From Micromonospora luteifusca (GTDB lineage: Bacteria; Actinomycetota; Actinomycetes; Mycobacteriales; Micromonosporaceae): DNA of 64,000 nucleotides. A program made the translations under genes and the position numbers. The notes below the pieces were generated by a model. It did no database searches. It worked only from the letters and a program-made list of their open reading frames with translations, and was not told the DNA's origin. Shown in pieces: positions 45,729-56,441 of the stretch. The stretch spans positions 3,152,001 through 3,216,000 of the forward strand of contig NZ_JAFBBP010000001.1 of the NCBI RefSeq assembly GCF_016907275.1. Reading direction: 5' to 3'. Position 1 is the stretch's first letter. Each line of letters starts with the position of its first letter.

Positions 45729-45731
45729 CCT

Positions 45732-46865
45732 GTGTATGTTCACCGGCTGGAACTGGTCGACTTCCGCTCGTACGAGCGGGTGGCCGTCGACCTCCAGCCG
45801 GGGGCGAACGTCCTGATCGGCGCCAACGGCGTCGGCAAGACCAACCTCGTCGAGGCGCTGGGCTACGTGGCGACCCTGGATTCGCACCGGGTCGCCACCG
45901 ATGCGCCGCTGGTCCGGATGGGCGCCGCGTCCGCGGTGATCCGCTGCGCTGTGGTCCACGACGGGCGGGAGCTCCTGGTCGAGCTGGAGATCGTGCCCGG
46001 CAAGGCCAACCGGGCCCGGCTGGGCCGGTCACCGGCTCGGCGGGCGCGGGACGTGCTCGGCGCTCTGCGACTCGTGCTCTTCGCTCCGGAAGACCTCGAG
46101 TTGGTCCGGGGTGATCCGGCCGAGCGCCGCCGCTACCTGGACGACCTGCTGGTCAACAGACAGCCCCGGTTCGCGGGTGTGCGGGCCGACTACGAGCGGG
46201 TGGTCAAGCAACGCAACGCGCTGCTGCGGACCGCGTACCTGGCGCGTAAGACCGGCGGGTCGCGGGGCGGGGATCTCGGCACCCTCGCCGTCTGGGACAC
46301 CCACCTGGCCCAGCACGGCGCGGAGTTGCTCGCCGGCCGACTGGAACTCGTCGCCGCCCTCACCCCGCACGTCGCCAAGGCGTACGACGCGGTGGCTGCC
46401 GGTCGGGGTGCGGCGAGCATCGCCTACCGGCCCTCGATCGAGCTGGCCGAGCCGACCACCGACCGGGCCGCGCTGGCCGACGCGCTGACCGCCGCCCTGG
46501 CCGCGTCCCGCTCCGCCGAGATCGAACGGGGCACCACCCTGGTCGGCCCACACCGTGACGAACTGGCGCTGACCCTCGGCCCACTGCCCGCCAAGGGGTA
46601 CGCCAGCCACGGCGAGTCGTGGTCGTTCGCGCTGGCGCTGCGACTGGCCGGGTACGACCTGTTGCGCGCCGACGGCATCGAGCCGGTGCTGGTGCTCGAC
46701 GATGTCTTCGCCGAGTTGGACACCGGCCGTCGGGAGCGGTTGGCGGAGCTGGTCGGCGGGGCGAGTCAGCTGCTGGTCACCTGTGCGGTGGACGACGATG
46801 TGCCGGCGGCTCTGCGCGGCACCCGCTACCAGGTTGGCGAAGGGACGGTACGCCGTGTCGGATGA
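45732..46865 (+). CDS. recF: DNA replication and repair protein RecF
   Basis: The 377-residue SMC-like ATPase starts [20 protein letters not shown]. It has Walker [17 protein letters not shown] (about residue 31), the RecF block [20 protein letters not shown], the signature region [13 protein letters not shown] and Walker [21 protein letters not shown]. RecF loads RecA at gaps with RecO and RecR. GTG 45732 lacks a Shine-Dalgarno site; translation may depend on coupling to gnd. The 3' end overlaps the DUF721 gene by 11 bases. Confidence 0.95.
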   Translation: MYVHRLELVDFRSYERVAVDLQPGANVLIGANGVGKTNLVEALGYVATLDSHRVATDAPLVRMGAASAVIRCAVVHDGRELLVELEIVPGKANRARLGRSPARRARDVLGALRLVLFAPEDLELVRGDPAERRRYLDDLLVNRQPRFAGVRADYERVVKQRNALLRTAYLARKTGGSRGGDLGTLAVWDTHLAQHGAELLAGRLELVAALTPHVAKAYDAVAAGRGAASIAYRPSIELAEPTTDRAALADALTAALAASRSAEIERGTTLVGPHRDELALTLGPLPAKGYASHGESWSFALALRLAGYDLLRADGIEPVLVLDDVFAELDTGRRERLAELVGGASQLLVTCAVDDDVPAALRGTRYQVGEGTVRRVG

Positions 46866-47469
46866 GCCACGCTCCAAACGACCCGAGAGCGCCGGAGGCG
46901 ACGCTGCGGCCGCGCGTACCCCTGGGGTGCAAGCGGCGGGCGGTGCGGCGGCTGCGGCCGCCAGCGGGCCGGAGTTGGCCCGTGCGGTGCTCGATGCGGC
47001 GCTGTCCCGGCGGCAGGCGGCGGCTCGCGCCCGGCGTACCCCTGGCGGCGCAGGAGGCGACGCCGGCGGCTCGGGGCGGCGGTTGCGTGGCTACTCCGGC
47101 CCGGGCCCTGACCCGCGCGATCCGCAGCCGCTCAGCGCCGTGCTGAACCGGTTGGTGAAGGCACGTGGCTGGCAGCAGCCGGCGGCGGAGGCCACCGTGT
47201 TCGGTGCCTGGGAGCGGGTCGTCGGCGCGGAGGTCGCCCAGCACAGTCGCCCGGTCAAGCTGGAGAACGGCGAGCTGACCGTCGAGGCGCGCTCGACCGC
47301 CTGGGCGACCCAGCTGCGGCTGCTGGCGGGCTCGCTGCTCAAGCAGATCGCCAGCGAGGTCGGCCACAACGTGGTGCGCAAGCTGCACATCCACGGCCCG
47401 GCCGCGCCCTCCTGGGGGAAGGGGCCACGCCGGGTGCGCGGTCGGGGCCCACGCGACACGTACGGCTGA
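46855..47469 (+). CDS. DUF721 (DciA-like) family protein
   Basis: The 204-residue protein has a ~95-residue Ala/Arg/Gly-rich N-terminus and a folded C-terminal DUF721 domain ([60 protein letters not shown]). DUF721 includes DciA, the ancestral replicative-helicase operator; the mycobacterial counterpart Rv0004 sits at the same place. The location between recF and gyrB supports a replication role. GTG 46855 overlaps recF by 11 bases. Confidence 0.88.
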   Translation: MSDEPRSKRPESAGGDAAAARTPGVQAAGGAAAAAASGPELARAVLDAALSRRQAAARARRTPGGAGGDAGGSGRRLRGYSGPGPDPRDPQPLSAVLNRLVKARGWQQPAAEATVFGAWERVVGAEVAQHSRPVKLENGELTVEARSTAWATQLRLLAGSLLKQIASEVGHNVVRKLHIHGPAAPSWGKGPRRVRGRGPRDTYG

Positions 47470-47479
47470 GCCGGCTCGC

Positions 47480-47707
47480 TCAGCTGCGCCGGCCGGCCTC
47501 GCGGGCGGCCCGCTTCTGTTCGCGCTGTTCCCGGGTGTAGCGCTTGCGCTCGGCCAGGTCGCGTTTCCACGCCTCGCGGGCCTCGGCCGAGCCGCCCTGC
47601 ACCGCACCCTGCACACCCTCGGCCGGGCCGGCGAGGTTCCGGAAGGCCCAACGCATCAATCGGCCACCCTCGCCCGGGGCCCTGGTGATCGCGCCGTCGT
47701 CGCTCAT
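47480..47707 (-). CDS. Small charged protein of unknown function
   Basis: The 75-residue product from ATG 47707, behind GGGGAAGAGGG, is rich in Arg, Glu and Ala. The C-terminal half (EAREAWKRDLAERKRYTREQ) is predicted helical from composition. There is no membrane segment and no family that I recognise. It is divergent from the OhrR-like gene across a 122-bp gap holding an inverted repeat, and convergent with the DUF721 gene, whose stop is 10 bp away. Confidence 0.65.
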   Translation of the reverse strand: MSDDGAITRAPGEGGRLMRWAFRNLAGPAEGVQGAVQGGSAEAREAWKRDLAERKRYTREQREQKRAAREAGRRS

Positions 47708-47782
47708 CTGCCGCCCTCTTCCCCGCGTCGCCTCGCCGGTTCTCGCCGTCGCACGAGCACCTTTGGGGCACCAATGGTTTGT

Positions 47783-47799
47783 GTACCAATGATCGGTAC
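47783..47799. promoter_or_regulatory. Candidate operator of the MarR/OhrR-like regulator
   Basis: The dyad GTACC-N7-GGTAC (47783-47799) lies 31 bp upstream of the regulator start, in the divergent promoter region shared with the small charged protein gene. Placement suggests autoregulation. Confidence 0.55.
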
Positions 47800-47829
47800 G
47801 ATAGCCACCGTGCTGGGGAAGGGCAACAG

Positions 47830-48330
47830 ATGAGCGAACAACCTGAAGGCGTCGACCCGCTGGCGCTGGAGCAGCAGGTCTGCTTCGCCCTTTCGGTGGC
47901 CGCGCGCAGCGTGGTGGCTGTCTACCGGCCACTCCTGGAACCGATGGGGCTGACCCACCCGCAGTACCTGGTCATGCTGGCGCTCTGGCAGCACGCGCCG
48001 TTGTCCGGCCGTGATCTCAGCCGCCTGTTGCAGCTCGACCCGGGCACACTGTCACCCCTGCTCAAGCGGCTTGAAGCGGCGGGCTACCTGCGCCGGGAGC
48101 GCGACCCCAGCGACGAGCGCAGCCTCGCCGTCACCCTCACCGCCAGCGGTGCGGCCCTGCGCGGCCAGGCAGAGCTGATCCCGGCCGCGATCGTGCAGCG
48201 ACTCGGGCTGCCCGTCGAGGACCTGCAACACCTGCACGCGGTGCTCACGCAGGTGATCGCGGCAGCCAACCGGCCGGGCGGCGACCAGACCGCGCCGGAG
48301 GCCGACGCGTCGGCTCAGGCGTCGGCGTAG
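47830..48330 (+). CDS. MarR family regulator, OhrR-like
   Basis: The 166-residue protein has the N-terminal cysteine signature LEQQVCFALSVAARSVVAVY (Cys18), matching the redox-sensing cysteine of OhrR regulators, and LEPMGLTHPQYLVMLALWQ. The winged helix reads SGRDLSRLLQLDPGTLSPLL with KRLEAAGYLRRERDPSDERS. OhrR proteins repress an organic hydroperoxide reductase until the cysteine is oxidised. No ohr gene is adjacent, so the target may be elsewhere or may be its neighbours. ATG 47830 follows GGGGAAGGGC. Confidence 0.86.
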   Translation: MSEQPEGVDPLALEQQVCFALSVAARSVVAVYRPLLEPMGLTHPQYLVMLALWQHAPLSGRDLSRLLQLDPGTLSPLLKRLEAAGYLRRERDPSDERSLAVTLTASGAALRGQAELIPAAIVQRLGLPVEDLQHLHAVLTQVIAAANRPGGDQTAPEADASAQASA

Positions 48331-48869
48331 ACGGCGAACCCACGCTCGGCGCAGCGCCGGTAGAACGCCGCCAGCACGCCCAGCTCGGCGCAGGTGAAAT
48401 TCCACTGCGGCGGGTCGCCGCGCTCGTCACGCAGCGCGTCGAGTCGGCTCTCCAACCACCGCAGCTGCTGCTCGGCCAACCTGCCGTCGCCGAGTAGCGA
48501 GCGCAACACGGTGCTCACCGACTCGAACGTGACCGACTCACCGAACGGCCGGTGCCCGGCCACGAACCTCTCGATGCCGCTGGCGATCCAGGAACAGCCG
48601 TCCGGATCGATCACCGGGTCCTCGTCCTCGGCGGCGGCGTCTGTGGCATACAACACACCTTCGAGGCCGAGGAGCAGGTCCACCAACTCGGTGTACGCGG
48701 TCGCCCGGATGGTGCCGGTCTTCGCGATCAGCTCGGCCAGGGCGGCCGTGGGCGCGGAGATTCGCGGCAGGTCGACGATCTCGCCGAAGTCGACGAACTC
48801 GGCCGGAGCGACCGGGTCGTAGAAGCGGCCGGTCCGCGGCCAGTGCACCGCGACGTTGTCCAGCCCCAT
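48315..48869 (-). CDS. Conserved-looking protein of unknown function
   Basis: The 184-residue soluble protein starts [20 protein letters not shown]. It is acidic, has a mid region [20 protein letters not shown] and a C-terminal [20 protein letters not shown] with two cysteines. I do not recognise a domain. Its 3' end overlaps the OhrR-like gene by 16 bp in convergent orientation. It is transcribed away from gyrB. Possible membership of an oxidative-stress group with the regulator is inferred from proximity only. Confidence 0.72.
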   Translation of the reverse strand: MGLDNVAVHWPRTGRFYDPVAPAEFVDFGEIVDLPRISAPTAALAELIAKTGTIRATAYTELVDLLLGLEGVLYATDAAAEDEDPVIDPDGCSWIASGIERFVAGHRPFGESVTFESVSTVLRSLLGDGRLAEQQLRWLESRLDALRDERGDPPQWNFTCAELGVLAAFYRRCAERGFAVYADA

Positions 48870-49391
48870 CTGTCACCTCTTAAAGAGCACGTGTCGGGTC
48901 GATCGGGTCGATCGTCCCGGTTCCGGCGGGTAAAGATCAAGGCAGGTTCCCGGGGCGCCGCAAACGTACGGCACGGACGCTTCGGCCGCGACCCCCGACC
49001 CGCCCGGCCGCGGGTCAACCCGTTCGGGGACGGCGCGTGCGATCGGAGCCTGGCGTGTGGGGGGAGTCGCGGGCAACGGGGTTCTGCCCGCTACGGACTT
49101 CTCAGCCGCCTCTCTGAGGGTGCCGAGTGGTGGTTCTGTCCTCCACGCACAGTAGGATTGACAGCGAGACGAAGACCCGGTGCGGGAGAGGGACGGGGCC
49201 GGTGGCCCCAAGTTCATTCTCCACGTCGGGTCGAGCCGATCGCGATCCGCGGGCAACCGCGGCGACCGGCGCGTTCGACCCGTTGTCCGGAGCTCTCCGG
49301 CACCGGTCCGCGCGCCGACGTCGCGTCCTGTCCGCCGAACCCGCGCCCGCCGCGCCCTACCGGCGCGGCTGACGCGAGAAAGTGGCCGAGG
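48870..49391 (+). other. Intergenic region upstream of gyrB
   Basis: This 522-bp gap contains no gene I can support; the long open frame in phase with gyrB reaches back through it but shows no protein-like sequence before [16 protein letters not shown] at 49153-49158 is a possible gyrB -10 element. A short GGGTCGATC direct repeat occurs near 48897-48915. Confidence 0.45.
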
Positions 49392-51338
<1,947 letters not shown>

Positions 51339-51392
51339 CGGACCGCGGTGGAGCGGCCGGGCAGCGCTCGGCCGCTCCAGCGGTCCACAGAG

Positions 51393-51432
51393 TTATCCAC
51401 AGCTTGGCCGGTATCCACAGCGGTTATCCACA
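51393..51432. other. DnaA-box cluster between gyrB and gyrA
   Basis: TTATCCACA occurs exactly at 51393-51401 and 51424-51432, with GTATCCACA at 51411-51419 and a partial match GGTCCACAG at about 51382. All are in the same orientation, within the 130-bp gap before gyrA. Confidence 0.75.
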
Positions 51433-51468
51433 GCACGAAAACGACTCTGAGTCTGATAAGGGTATACA

Positions 51469-53991
51469 GTGACCGATTCTCCCGAGTCCACACCGAACGA
51501 GCCCGAGGTCCCCGCCGACGCCATCGCCGCCGTGGTCGCACACGACCGGATCGAGCCGGTCGGGCTCGAGGTGGAGATGCAGCGCTCCTACCTCGACTAC
51601 GCGATGAGCGTCATCGTCGGGCGCGCGCTGCCGGACGTCCGGGACGGGCTCAAGCCGGTCCACCGCAAGATCCTCTACGCCATGTTCGACTCCGGCTACC
51701 GGCCGGACCGCGGCTACGTGAAGTGCTCCCGTGTCGTCGGTGACGTGATGGGTCAGTTCCACCCGCACGGCGACTCGGCGATCTACGACGCGCTCGTCCG
51801 GATGGCGCAGTCCTGGTCGCTGCGCTACCCGCTGGTCGACGGCAACGGCAACTTCGGCTCGCCCGGTAACGACCCGGCTGCCGCGATGCGCTACACCGAG
51901 TGCAAACTCGACCCGCTGGCCATGGAGATGCTGCGGGACATCGACGAGGACACCGTCGACATGCAGGACAACTACGACGGTCGGGCCAAGGAGCCCACGA
52001 TCCTGCCGTCGCGGATCCCCAACCTGCTGGTGAACGGCTCCGAGGGCATCGCGGTCGGCATGGCCACCAAGATCCCGCCGCACAATCTGCGCGAGATCGG
52101 CGCGGCGGTGCAGTGGTGCCTGGAGCACCCGGAGGAGGACGAGGAGACCACCCTCGAGGCGCTGCTCGGCATCGTCAAGGGCCCGGACTTCCCGACCCAC
52201 GGTCTGATCGTCGGCACGACCGCGATTCAGGACGCGTACCGCACGGGCCGTGGCTCGATCCGGATGCGGGCCGTGGTGGAGGTCGAGGAGGACAAGCGGG
52301 GCCGCCCCTGCCTGGTCGTCAGCGAGCTGCCCTACCAGGTCAACCCGGACAACCTCGCCGAGCGCATCGCCGAGCTGATCAAGGAGGGCAAGCTCGCCGG
52401 GATCGCCGACATCCGCGACGAGTCCTCCGGCCGTACCGGCATGCGGATCGTGCTGGTGCTCAAGCGCGACGCGGTCGCGAAGGTCGTGCTGAACAACCTC
52501 TACAAGCACACCCAGCTCCAGGAGACCTTCGGCGCCAACATGCTGGCCCTGGTCGACGGGGTGCCGCGCACGCTCAACCTGGCGCAGTTCATCCGGTACT
52601 ACGTCGAGCACCAGATCGACGTGATCCGCCGGCGGACCGCGTTCCGGCTGCGCAAGGCCGAGGAGCGGGCGCACATCCTGCGCGGTCTGGGTAAGGCGCT
52701 GGACGCGCTGGACGAAGTGATCGCGCTGATCCGGCGTTCGCCGACCGTGGACGACGCCCGGCAGGGCCTGATCCGGTTGCTGGATATCGACGAGATCCAG
52801 GCGACTGCGATCCTGGACATGCAGCTGCGCCGCCTCGCCGCGTTGGAGCGGCAGCGGATCGTGGACGACCTGGCCAAGCTTGAGATCGAGATCGCCGATC
52901 TCAAGGACATCCTGGCCAAGCCGGAGCGGCAGCGGAAGATCGTCTCGGAGGAGCTCGGCGAGATCGTCGCCAAGTGGGGCGACGACCGGCGCACGCAGAT
53001 CATTCCGTTCGACGGCGAGGTCTCGATGGAGGACCTCATCGCCCGCGAGGATGTGGTCGTCACGATCACCCGAACGGGGTACGCCAAGCGGACCAAGGTC
53101 GATCTCTACCGCTCCCAGCGGCGCGGCGGTAAGGGCGTCAGTGGCGCTACGCTGCGGCAGGACGACATCGTCAGCCACTTCTTTGTCTGCTCGACCCACG
53201 ACTGGATCCTGTTCCTGACGAACAAGGGTCGCGTCTACCGGGCCAAGGCGTACGAGTTGCCGGAGGCCAGTAGGGTAGCCAAGGGCCAACACGTGGCCAA
53301 CCTGCTCGCCTTCCAACCCGACGAGCAGATCGCGCAGATCATCGAAATCCCGAATTACCAGGTAGCCCCCTATCTGGTACTGGCCACGAAGAACGGCCTG
53401 GTGAAGAAGACGCGGCTCGAGGAGTTCGACTCCAACCGTTCCGGCGGAATCATCGCGATCAACCTGCGCGACGAGGACGAGCTGGTCGGTGCTGCGCTGG
53501 TTGCACCGGAGAACGACCTGCTGCTGGTCTCCAAGAAGGCACAGGCGATCCGGTTCAACGCCTCGGACGAGGCGTTGCGGCCGATGGGGCGGGCAACCTC
53601 GGGCGTGATCGGCATGCGCTTCACGGACGACGACGTCCTGCTCGCCATGGAGGTCGTTCGGGAGGGCCTGGACGTTCTGGTGGCCACGAACGGGGGATAC
53701 GCGAAGCGGACCCCGATCGAGGAATACCCGGTGCAGGGCCGGGGAGGTAAGGGCGTGTTGACTGCGAAGATCACCGAACGGCGCGGTGGTCTGGTTGGCG
53801 CGGTGGTGATCGATCCGGACGACGAGCTCTTCGCGATCACCAGCAACGGTGGTGTCATTCGGACTCCGGTGAAGCCTGTACGCCGTACGCGTGACCGGAA
53901 CACAATGGGGGTCAAGCTGATGGACCTCCCGGACGGCGTGACTATCGTGGCGATTGCTCGCAATGCCGACGAGCCTGACGAACAGGACTAG
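51469..53991 (+). CDS. gyrA: DNA gyrase subunit A
   Basis: The 840-residue breakage-reunion subunit has the quinolone-resistance region with [20 protein letters not shown] and the catalytic tyrosine in [19 protein letters not shown]. The wild-type-like Ser in HGDSAIYD, rather than Ala, is seen here. The C-terminal beta-pinwheel has the GyrA box QRRGGKG. GTG 51469 has weak AAGGG upstream. It is 130 bp after gyrB and just before the DUF3566 gene. Confidence 0.97.
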   Translation: MTDSPESTPNEPEVPADAIAAVVAHDRIEPVGLEVEMQRSYLDYAMSVIVGRALPDVRDGLKPVHRKILYAMFDSGYRPDRGYVKCSRVVGDVMGQFHPHGDSAIYDALVRMAQSWSLRYPLVDGNGNFGSPGNDPAAAMRYTECKLDPLAMEMLRDIDEDTVDMQDNYDGRAKEPTILPSRIPNLLVNGSEGIAVGMATKIPPHNLREIGAAVQWCLEHPEEDEETTLEALLGIVKGPDFPTHGLIVGTTAIQDAYRTGRGSIRMRAVVEVEEDKRGRPCLVVSELPYQVNPDNLAERIAELIKEGKLAGIADIRDESSGRTGMRIVLVLKRDAVAKVVLNNLYKHTQLQETFGANMLALVDGVPRTLNLAQFIRYYVEHQIDVIRRRTAFRLRKAEERAHILRGLGKALDALDEVIALIRRSPTVDDARQGLIRLLDIDEIQATAILDMQLRRLAALERQRIVDDLAKLEIEIADLKDILAKPERQRKIVSEELGEIVAKWGDDRRTQIIPFDGEVSMEDLIAREDVVVTITRTGYAKRTKVDLYRSQRRGGKGVSGATLRQDDIVSHFFVCSTHDWILFLTNKGRVYRAKAYELPEASRVAKGQHVANLLAFQPDEQIAQIIEIPNYQVAPYLVLATKNGLVKKTRLEEFDSNRSGGIIAINLRDEDELVGAALVAPENDLLLVSKKAQAIRFNASDEALRPMGRATSGVIGMRFTDDDVLLAMEVVREGLDVLVATNGGYAKRTPIEEYPVQGRGGKGVLTAKITERRGGLVGAVVIDPDDELFAITSNGGVIRTPVKPVRRTRDRNTMGVKLMDLPDGVTIVAIARNADEPDEQD

Positions 53992-53995
53992 TTGA

Positions 53996-54907
53996 ATGAC
54001 GGAGACACAGGCGAAGTCGGGGAACACGGGGACCTCGGCCAACCCGGTCGACGAGGAGGCCGCCAAGGGCGGCACACCATCGACCGGCCGCGCGGCCGTG
54101 GGCCGGGCGACGGTCCCCGCTGACGCGCCTGCGCCGAAATTCACGAGGGCCCCGGGCATGACACCCCCACCGGAGCCGTCCGGCGATGATGCCGGCACCG
54201 GCGACAAGACCGAGGCGTCCGCCGCCGAGGCGCCGACGTCTGCTGCCGCCACGCCTCCGGGTGCGGCGGCGGCACCCTCGGCCCGGCCGGCGACCACCCA
54301 GCCGATCAACGTCCGACCCGGCCAGGCGGCGTCGACCGGGGCCACCGGCACCCAGCCACGGATCACACCCGGCATGACCCAGCCGCAGCCGGACACGGCG
54401 CGTACCTCTGCTGCAGGCCGCCCGGCCAGCGGTGGCGGCCTGCCGCCGGGCATCGGCAACGCCTCCGCCGTCGGGGCTGCCCGGGTCGGCGACGCGGTAC
54501 GCGCGGCGCGGACCTCGGTCAGCTCGGCGGCGTCCCGCGGGCCGCGCCGGGCACGGCTGAACCTGAAGCGGATCGACCCGTGGTCTGTGATGAAGTTCGC
54601 GTTCGCCGTCTCGGTGGTGCTCTTCATCGTCGTGGTGGTCGCCACCTCGGTGCTCTACCTGGCGCTGGACGCGATGGGTGTGTTCCAAAGCGTCAACGAC
54701 AGCCTGAGCGACCTGGTCAACGCCGGCGGTGGGCAGGGCACCAGCGGCTTCCAGATCACCGCCAAGGGCGTGATCCTCAGCTCGGCGCTGATCGGCCTGG
54801 TCAACGTGGTGCTGTTCACCGCGCTGGCCACGCTGGGAGCGTTCGTCTACAACGTCTGCGCCGACCTGGTCGGCGGGATCGAGCTGACGCTCGCCGAGCG
54901 GGACTGA
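53996..54907 (+). CDS. DUF3566 transmembrane protein
   Basis: The 303-residue protein has a ~180-residue disordered Pro/Ala/Thr-rich cytoplasmic region. The DUF3566 domain then begins RLNLKRIDPWSVMKFAFAVS, with membrane helices at about 200-225 and 258-285. It ends VGGIELTLAERD. The gene directly after gyrA in many actinobacteria (Rv0007 in M. tuberculosis) encodes this family; the role is not firmly established. ATG 53996 is 4 bp after the gyrA stop. Confidence 0.88.
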   Translation: MTETQAKSGNTGTSANPVDEEAAKGGTPSTGRAAVGRATVPADAPAPKFTRAPGMTPPPEPSGDDAGTGDKTEASAAEAPTSAAATPPGAAAAPSARPATTQPINVRPGQAASTGATGTQPRITPGMTQPQPDTARTSAAGRPASGGGLPPGIGNASAVGAARVGDAVRAARTSVSSAASRGPRRARLNLKRIDPWSVMKFAFAVSVVLFIVVVVATSVLYLALDAMGVFQSVNDSLSDLVNAGGGQGTSGFQITAKGVILSSALIGLVNVVLFTALATLGAFVYNVCADLVGGIELTLAERD

Positions 54908-54912
54908 ACGAC

Positions 54913-54956
54913 CGGGACGCCGGGGCACCGTGAAAAGCGGTCGCTCCGGCGTCCCG
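54913..54956 (+). terminator. Terminator after the DUF3566 gene
   Basis: CGGGACGCCGG at 54913-54923 pairs with CCGGCGTCCCG at 54946-54956 (11 bp, 22-nt loop), just past the stop codon and upstream of the tRNA-Ile gene. Confidence 0.75.
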
Positions 54957-55056
54957 TACCCAGATAGGTTTTGCGGGCGTCGATGGCCCGGCTCATGGTC
55001 CGGACCCCGATTTGGGGCCGGCGGAGCGGATGGGTTAATCTTGCTCGTCGCAACGC

Positions 55057-55130
55057 GGGGCTATAGCTCAGTCGGTTAGAGCGCAGAGCTGATAACTCTG
55101 AGGTCGATGGTTCGATTCCATCTAGCCCCA
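55057..55130 (+). tRNA. tRNA-Ile (GAT)
   Basis: The 74-nt cloverleaf has acceptor GGGGCTA/TAGCCCC, D-arm GCTCAGTCGGTTAGAGC, an anticodon stem CAGAG/CTCTG with loop CTGATAA (anticodon GAT) and T-loop GGTTCGATTCC. The CCA end is not encoded (the discriminator A is followed by CCG). Confidence 0.97.
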
Positions 55131-55173
55131 CCGCATTGTCGTCCGACGGTAGTCGAGCTTGAGGGGTCGCCCC

Positions 55174-55302
55174 ATGTTCAAGAAGCTGCTGATTCTGGCT
55201 GGCGTCGTCGGCGTGGCCGCCGTCGTGTTCAACAAGATCAAGGCGTCGAACGACGAGCGCGCCCTGTGGCACGAGGCGACCACCGCGACCGACCTGCGCT
55301 GA
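55174..55302 (+). CDS. DLW-39 family miniprotein
   Basis: This 42-residue protein starts MFKKLLILAGVVGVAAVVFN and ends in a charged segment with ERALWHEATTATDLR. GAGGGG lies 9 nt upstream of ATG 55174. One N-terminal hydrophobic helix suggests a membrane-anchored peptide. Its length, the (D/A)LWxEAT-like motif and its position between tRNA-Ile and tRNA-Ala match the small actinobacterial DLW-39 family. Function is unknown. Confidence 0.85.
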   Translation: MFKKLLILAGVVGVAAVVFNKIKASNDERALWHEATTATDLR

Positions 55303-55343
55303 CTTCCGGCCGGCGACGAGCGATCGACGCCACGGCCACCCGC

Positions 55344-55419
55344 GGGGCCCTAGCTCAACTGGCAGAGCACTGCCTTTGCAAGGCAGGGGTTAGGGGTTCG
55401 AGTCCCCTGGGCTCCACCA
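55344..55419 (+). tRNA. tRNA-Ala (TGC), integration site
   Basis: Acceptor GGGGCCC/GGGCTCC, D-arm GCTCAACTGGCAGAGC, anticodon loop TTTGCAA (TGC) and T-arm GGGTTCGAGTCCC are all present, and CCA is encoded at 55417-55419. The 3' part, from the anticodon loop onward, is duplicated at 58288, marking it as the attachment site of integrative elements. Confidence 0.97.
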
Positions 55420-55427
55420 GCACTTTC
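55374..55427. repeat. attachment-site direct repeat, copy 1 (in tRNA-Ala)
   Basis: 54 bp, from the anticodon arm of tRNA-Ala to 8 bp past its CCA end, are repeated without mismatch at 58288-58341. Homology continues imperfectly for about 110 bp after each copy, through an integrase 3' end. This is the pattern of a tRNA-integrating element. Confidence 0.92.
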
Positions 55428-55474
55428 CTCGGATGATCTCGGTCCGAGTACAGCCATCCGTACAGCCAAGCCGG

Positions 55475-55534
55475 TCACGCCGTCTCCTCCTGGCCGAGAA
55501 TCCGGTCAATGGCCGAGGCAGCCTGACGAGCCCG
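55475..55534 (-). pseudogene. Tyrosine integrase remnant 1 (C-terminal tail only)
   Basis: On the minus strand about 19 residues, RARQAASAIDRILGQEETA, end in TGA 48 bp from the attachment repeat. The same tail (RVRQAASAIDRVLGEEGTV) ends the integrase remnant next to the second attachment copy. The catalytic domain is gone; sequence upstream is replaced by an unrelated PP2C-like fragment on the other strand. Confidence 0.75.
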
Positions 55535-55539
55535 CGCCG

Positions 55540-55925
55540 GAGCACGATCAAGCCCGACGCGAGTACATCGAAACTCTGCGTGCCCACCGCAACCAGCCCG
55601 GCGGCTTCTGGGTAGCCGCGGGCGACGCTCAGGCAGCATCCGAAGCCCTCATCGGAAGCCGACCAATCCAGGGCCTCACCAGCGCCGTCCTGCTCAGTGA
55701 TGGGGCAAGCCGCATCGCGGATCGCTTCGCACTCGCGGACTGGCCGGAAGTTCTCGCCCTCGTCACTAAGTCGGGACCAGCCGAAGTCATCAGGCAAGTC
55801 CGAGCAGCGGAAGGCAGCGATCCGCAGGTAGGAAGTGGCCGCGTGGCAAGACCCACGACGACGCCACCCTGACCTACTGCACTCAGCTTGGCGAGCCGGT
55901 TTGTCTAGTCCCACCACATGCTTGA
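55540..55925 (+). pseudogene. Frameshifted C-terminal fragment of a PP2C-like protein
   Basis: Frame 1 reads REYIETLRAHRNQPGGFWVA, then TSAVLLSDGASRIADRFALA and AEVIRQVRAAEGSDP. The continuation RKWPRGKTHDDATLTYC is found only after a +1 shift near 55830. The pattern GGFWVAA, LLSDGASR and HDDAT matches the C-terminal part of protein phosphatase 2C-like proteins of actinobacteria. The N-terminal half is absent, cut off at the integrase remnant. The last codons run into a 19-bp repeat at 55884. Confidence 0.65.
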
Positions 55926-56441
55926 CAGATCTGTCCCAGCACATGCTTGCCAGATGGCCTAGTGCCGGCCGGCAGAATCTTCGCGGTCAGTCTCCGTTGA
56001 ACAGGAGCTGTCGGTGGTGGGGGCGTCGAGGCGCGATCTCTAGGAGCGATGCGAGCTGAAGTATCGCCTGGCCGGCTGCTCGCACTCTGTCATCCTTGGA
56101 TCGCTCGATGATCGACTGAAGTTCGATTGCCAGCCTGGCCGTCTGGCGGCTGTTGAACCAGGTGTTGTCGTAGGGATCGACTCCGGAGAGCAACGGGTAA
56201 CGGGACGGCTCCGATGCAGCCAAGGAGCAGAGAGACTCGATGCTCGCGTCCGTAAGTTGCTCTACGACGACACCGGTGTACTCCCAGACCTCCACACTCA
56301 TTCCCACGGCCTCATTGTGCCGGACCGGGTGATCGCCGGGTGAGCCTGGTCCTCGCCGAAAGCGCCCCGATCATGTCAAGCATCTGGTGGGACGCCAGTG
56401 TCAAGCATGTCCCGTGACGGGACAGCTTGGCGAGCCGGTTT
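55884..56441. mobile_element. Small cassette bounded by 19-bp direct repeats, possible IS or MITE derivative
   Basis: CAGCTTGGCGAGCCGGTTT occurs at 55884-55902 and again at 56423-56441. Just inside the left copy is a 25-bp tandem motif (GTCCCACCACATGCTTGACA and GTCCCAGCACATGCTTGCCA, starting at 55908 and 55933). Just inside the right copy the same motif appears inverted (GTCCCACCAGATGCTTGACA read on the minus strand, about 56374-56393). The unit carries one small gene and no transposase. Confidence 0.6.
55987..56301 (-). CDS. Small protein of unknown function carried in the cassette
   Basis: The 104-residue soluble product from ATG 56301 starts MSVEVWEYTGVVVEQLTDAS and contains LLSGVDPYDNTWFNSRQTAR and a helical IIERSKDDRVRAAGQAILQL. 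GAGGCCGTGGGA upstream can serve as ribosome-binding site. I recall similar short proteins in streptomycetes but know no function. It is the only gene within the repeat-bounded cassette, and its codon use is less GC-biased than that of the flanking genes. Confidence 0.65.
   Translation of the reverse strand: MSVEVWEYTGVVVEQLTDASIESLCSLAASEPSRYPLLSGVDPYDNTWFNSRQTARLAIELQSIIERSKDDRVRAAGQAILQLASLLEIAPRRPHHRQLLFNGD

Noticed and set aside
51424..54645. Long minus-strand open frame opposite gyrA and the DUF3566 gene
   Set aside because: It is the antisense shadow of gyrA; its translation shows only Val/Arg/Asp/His-biased sequence without domains.
55390..55944. Minus-strand frame crossing the tRNA-Ala 3' end
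   Set aside because: It reads through the antisense of a tRNA and of the integrase remnant in a different frame. Translations ending in WWSPGDSNP-like sequence are a known artefact of tRNA-adjacent frames.
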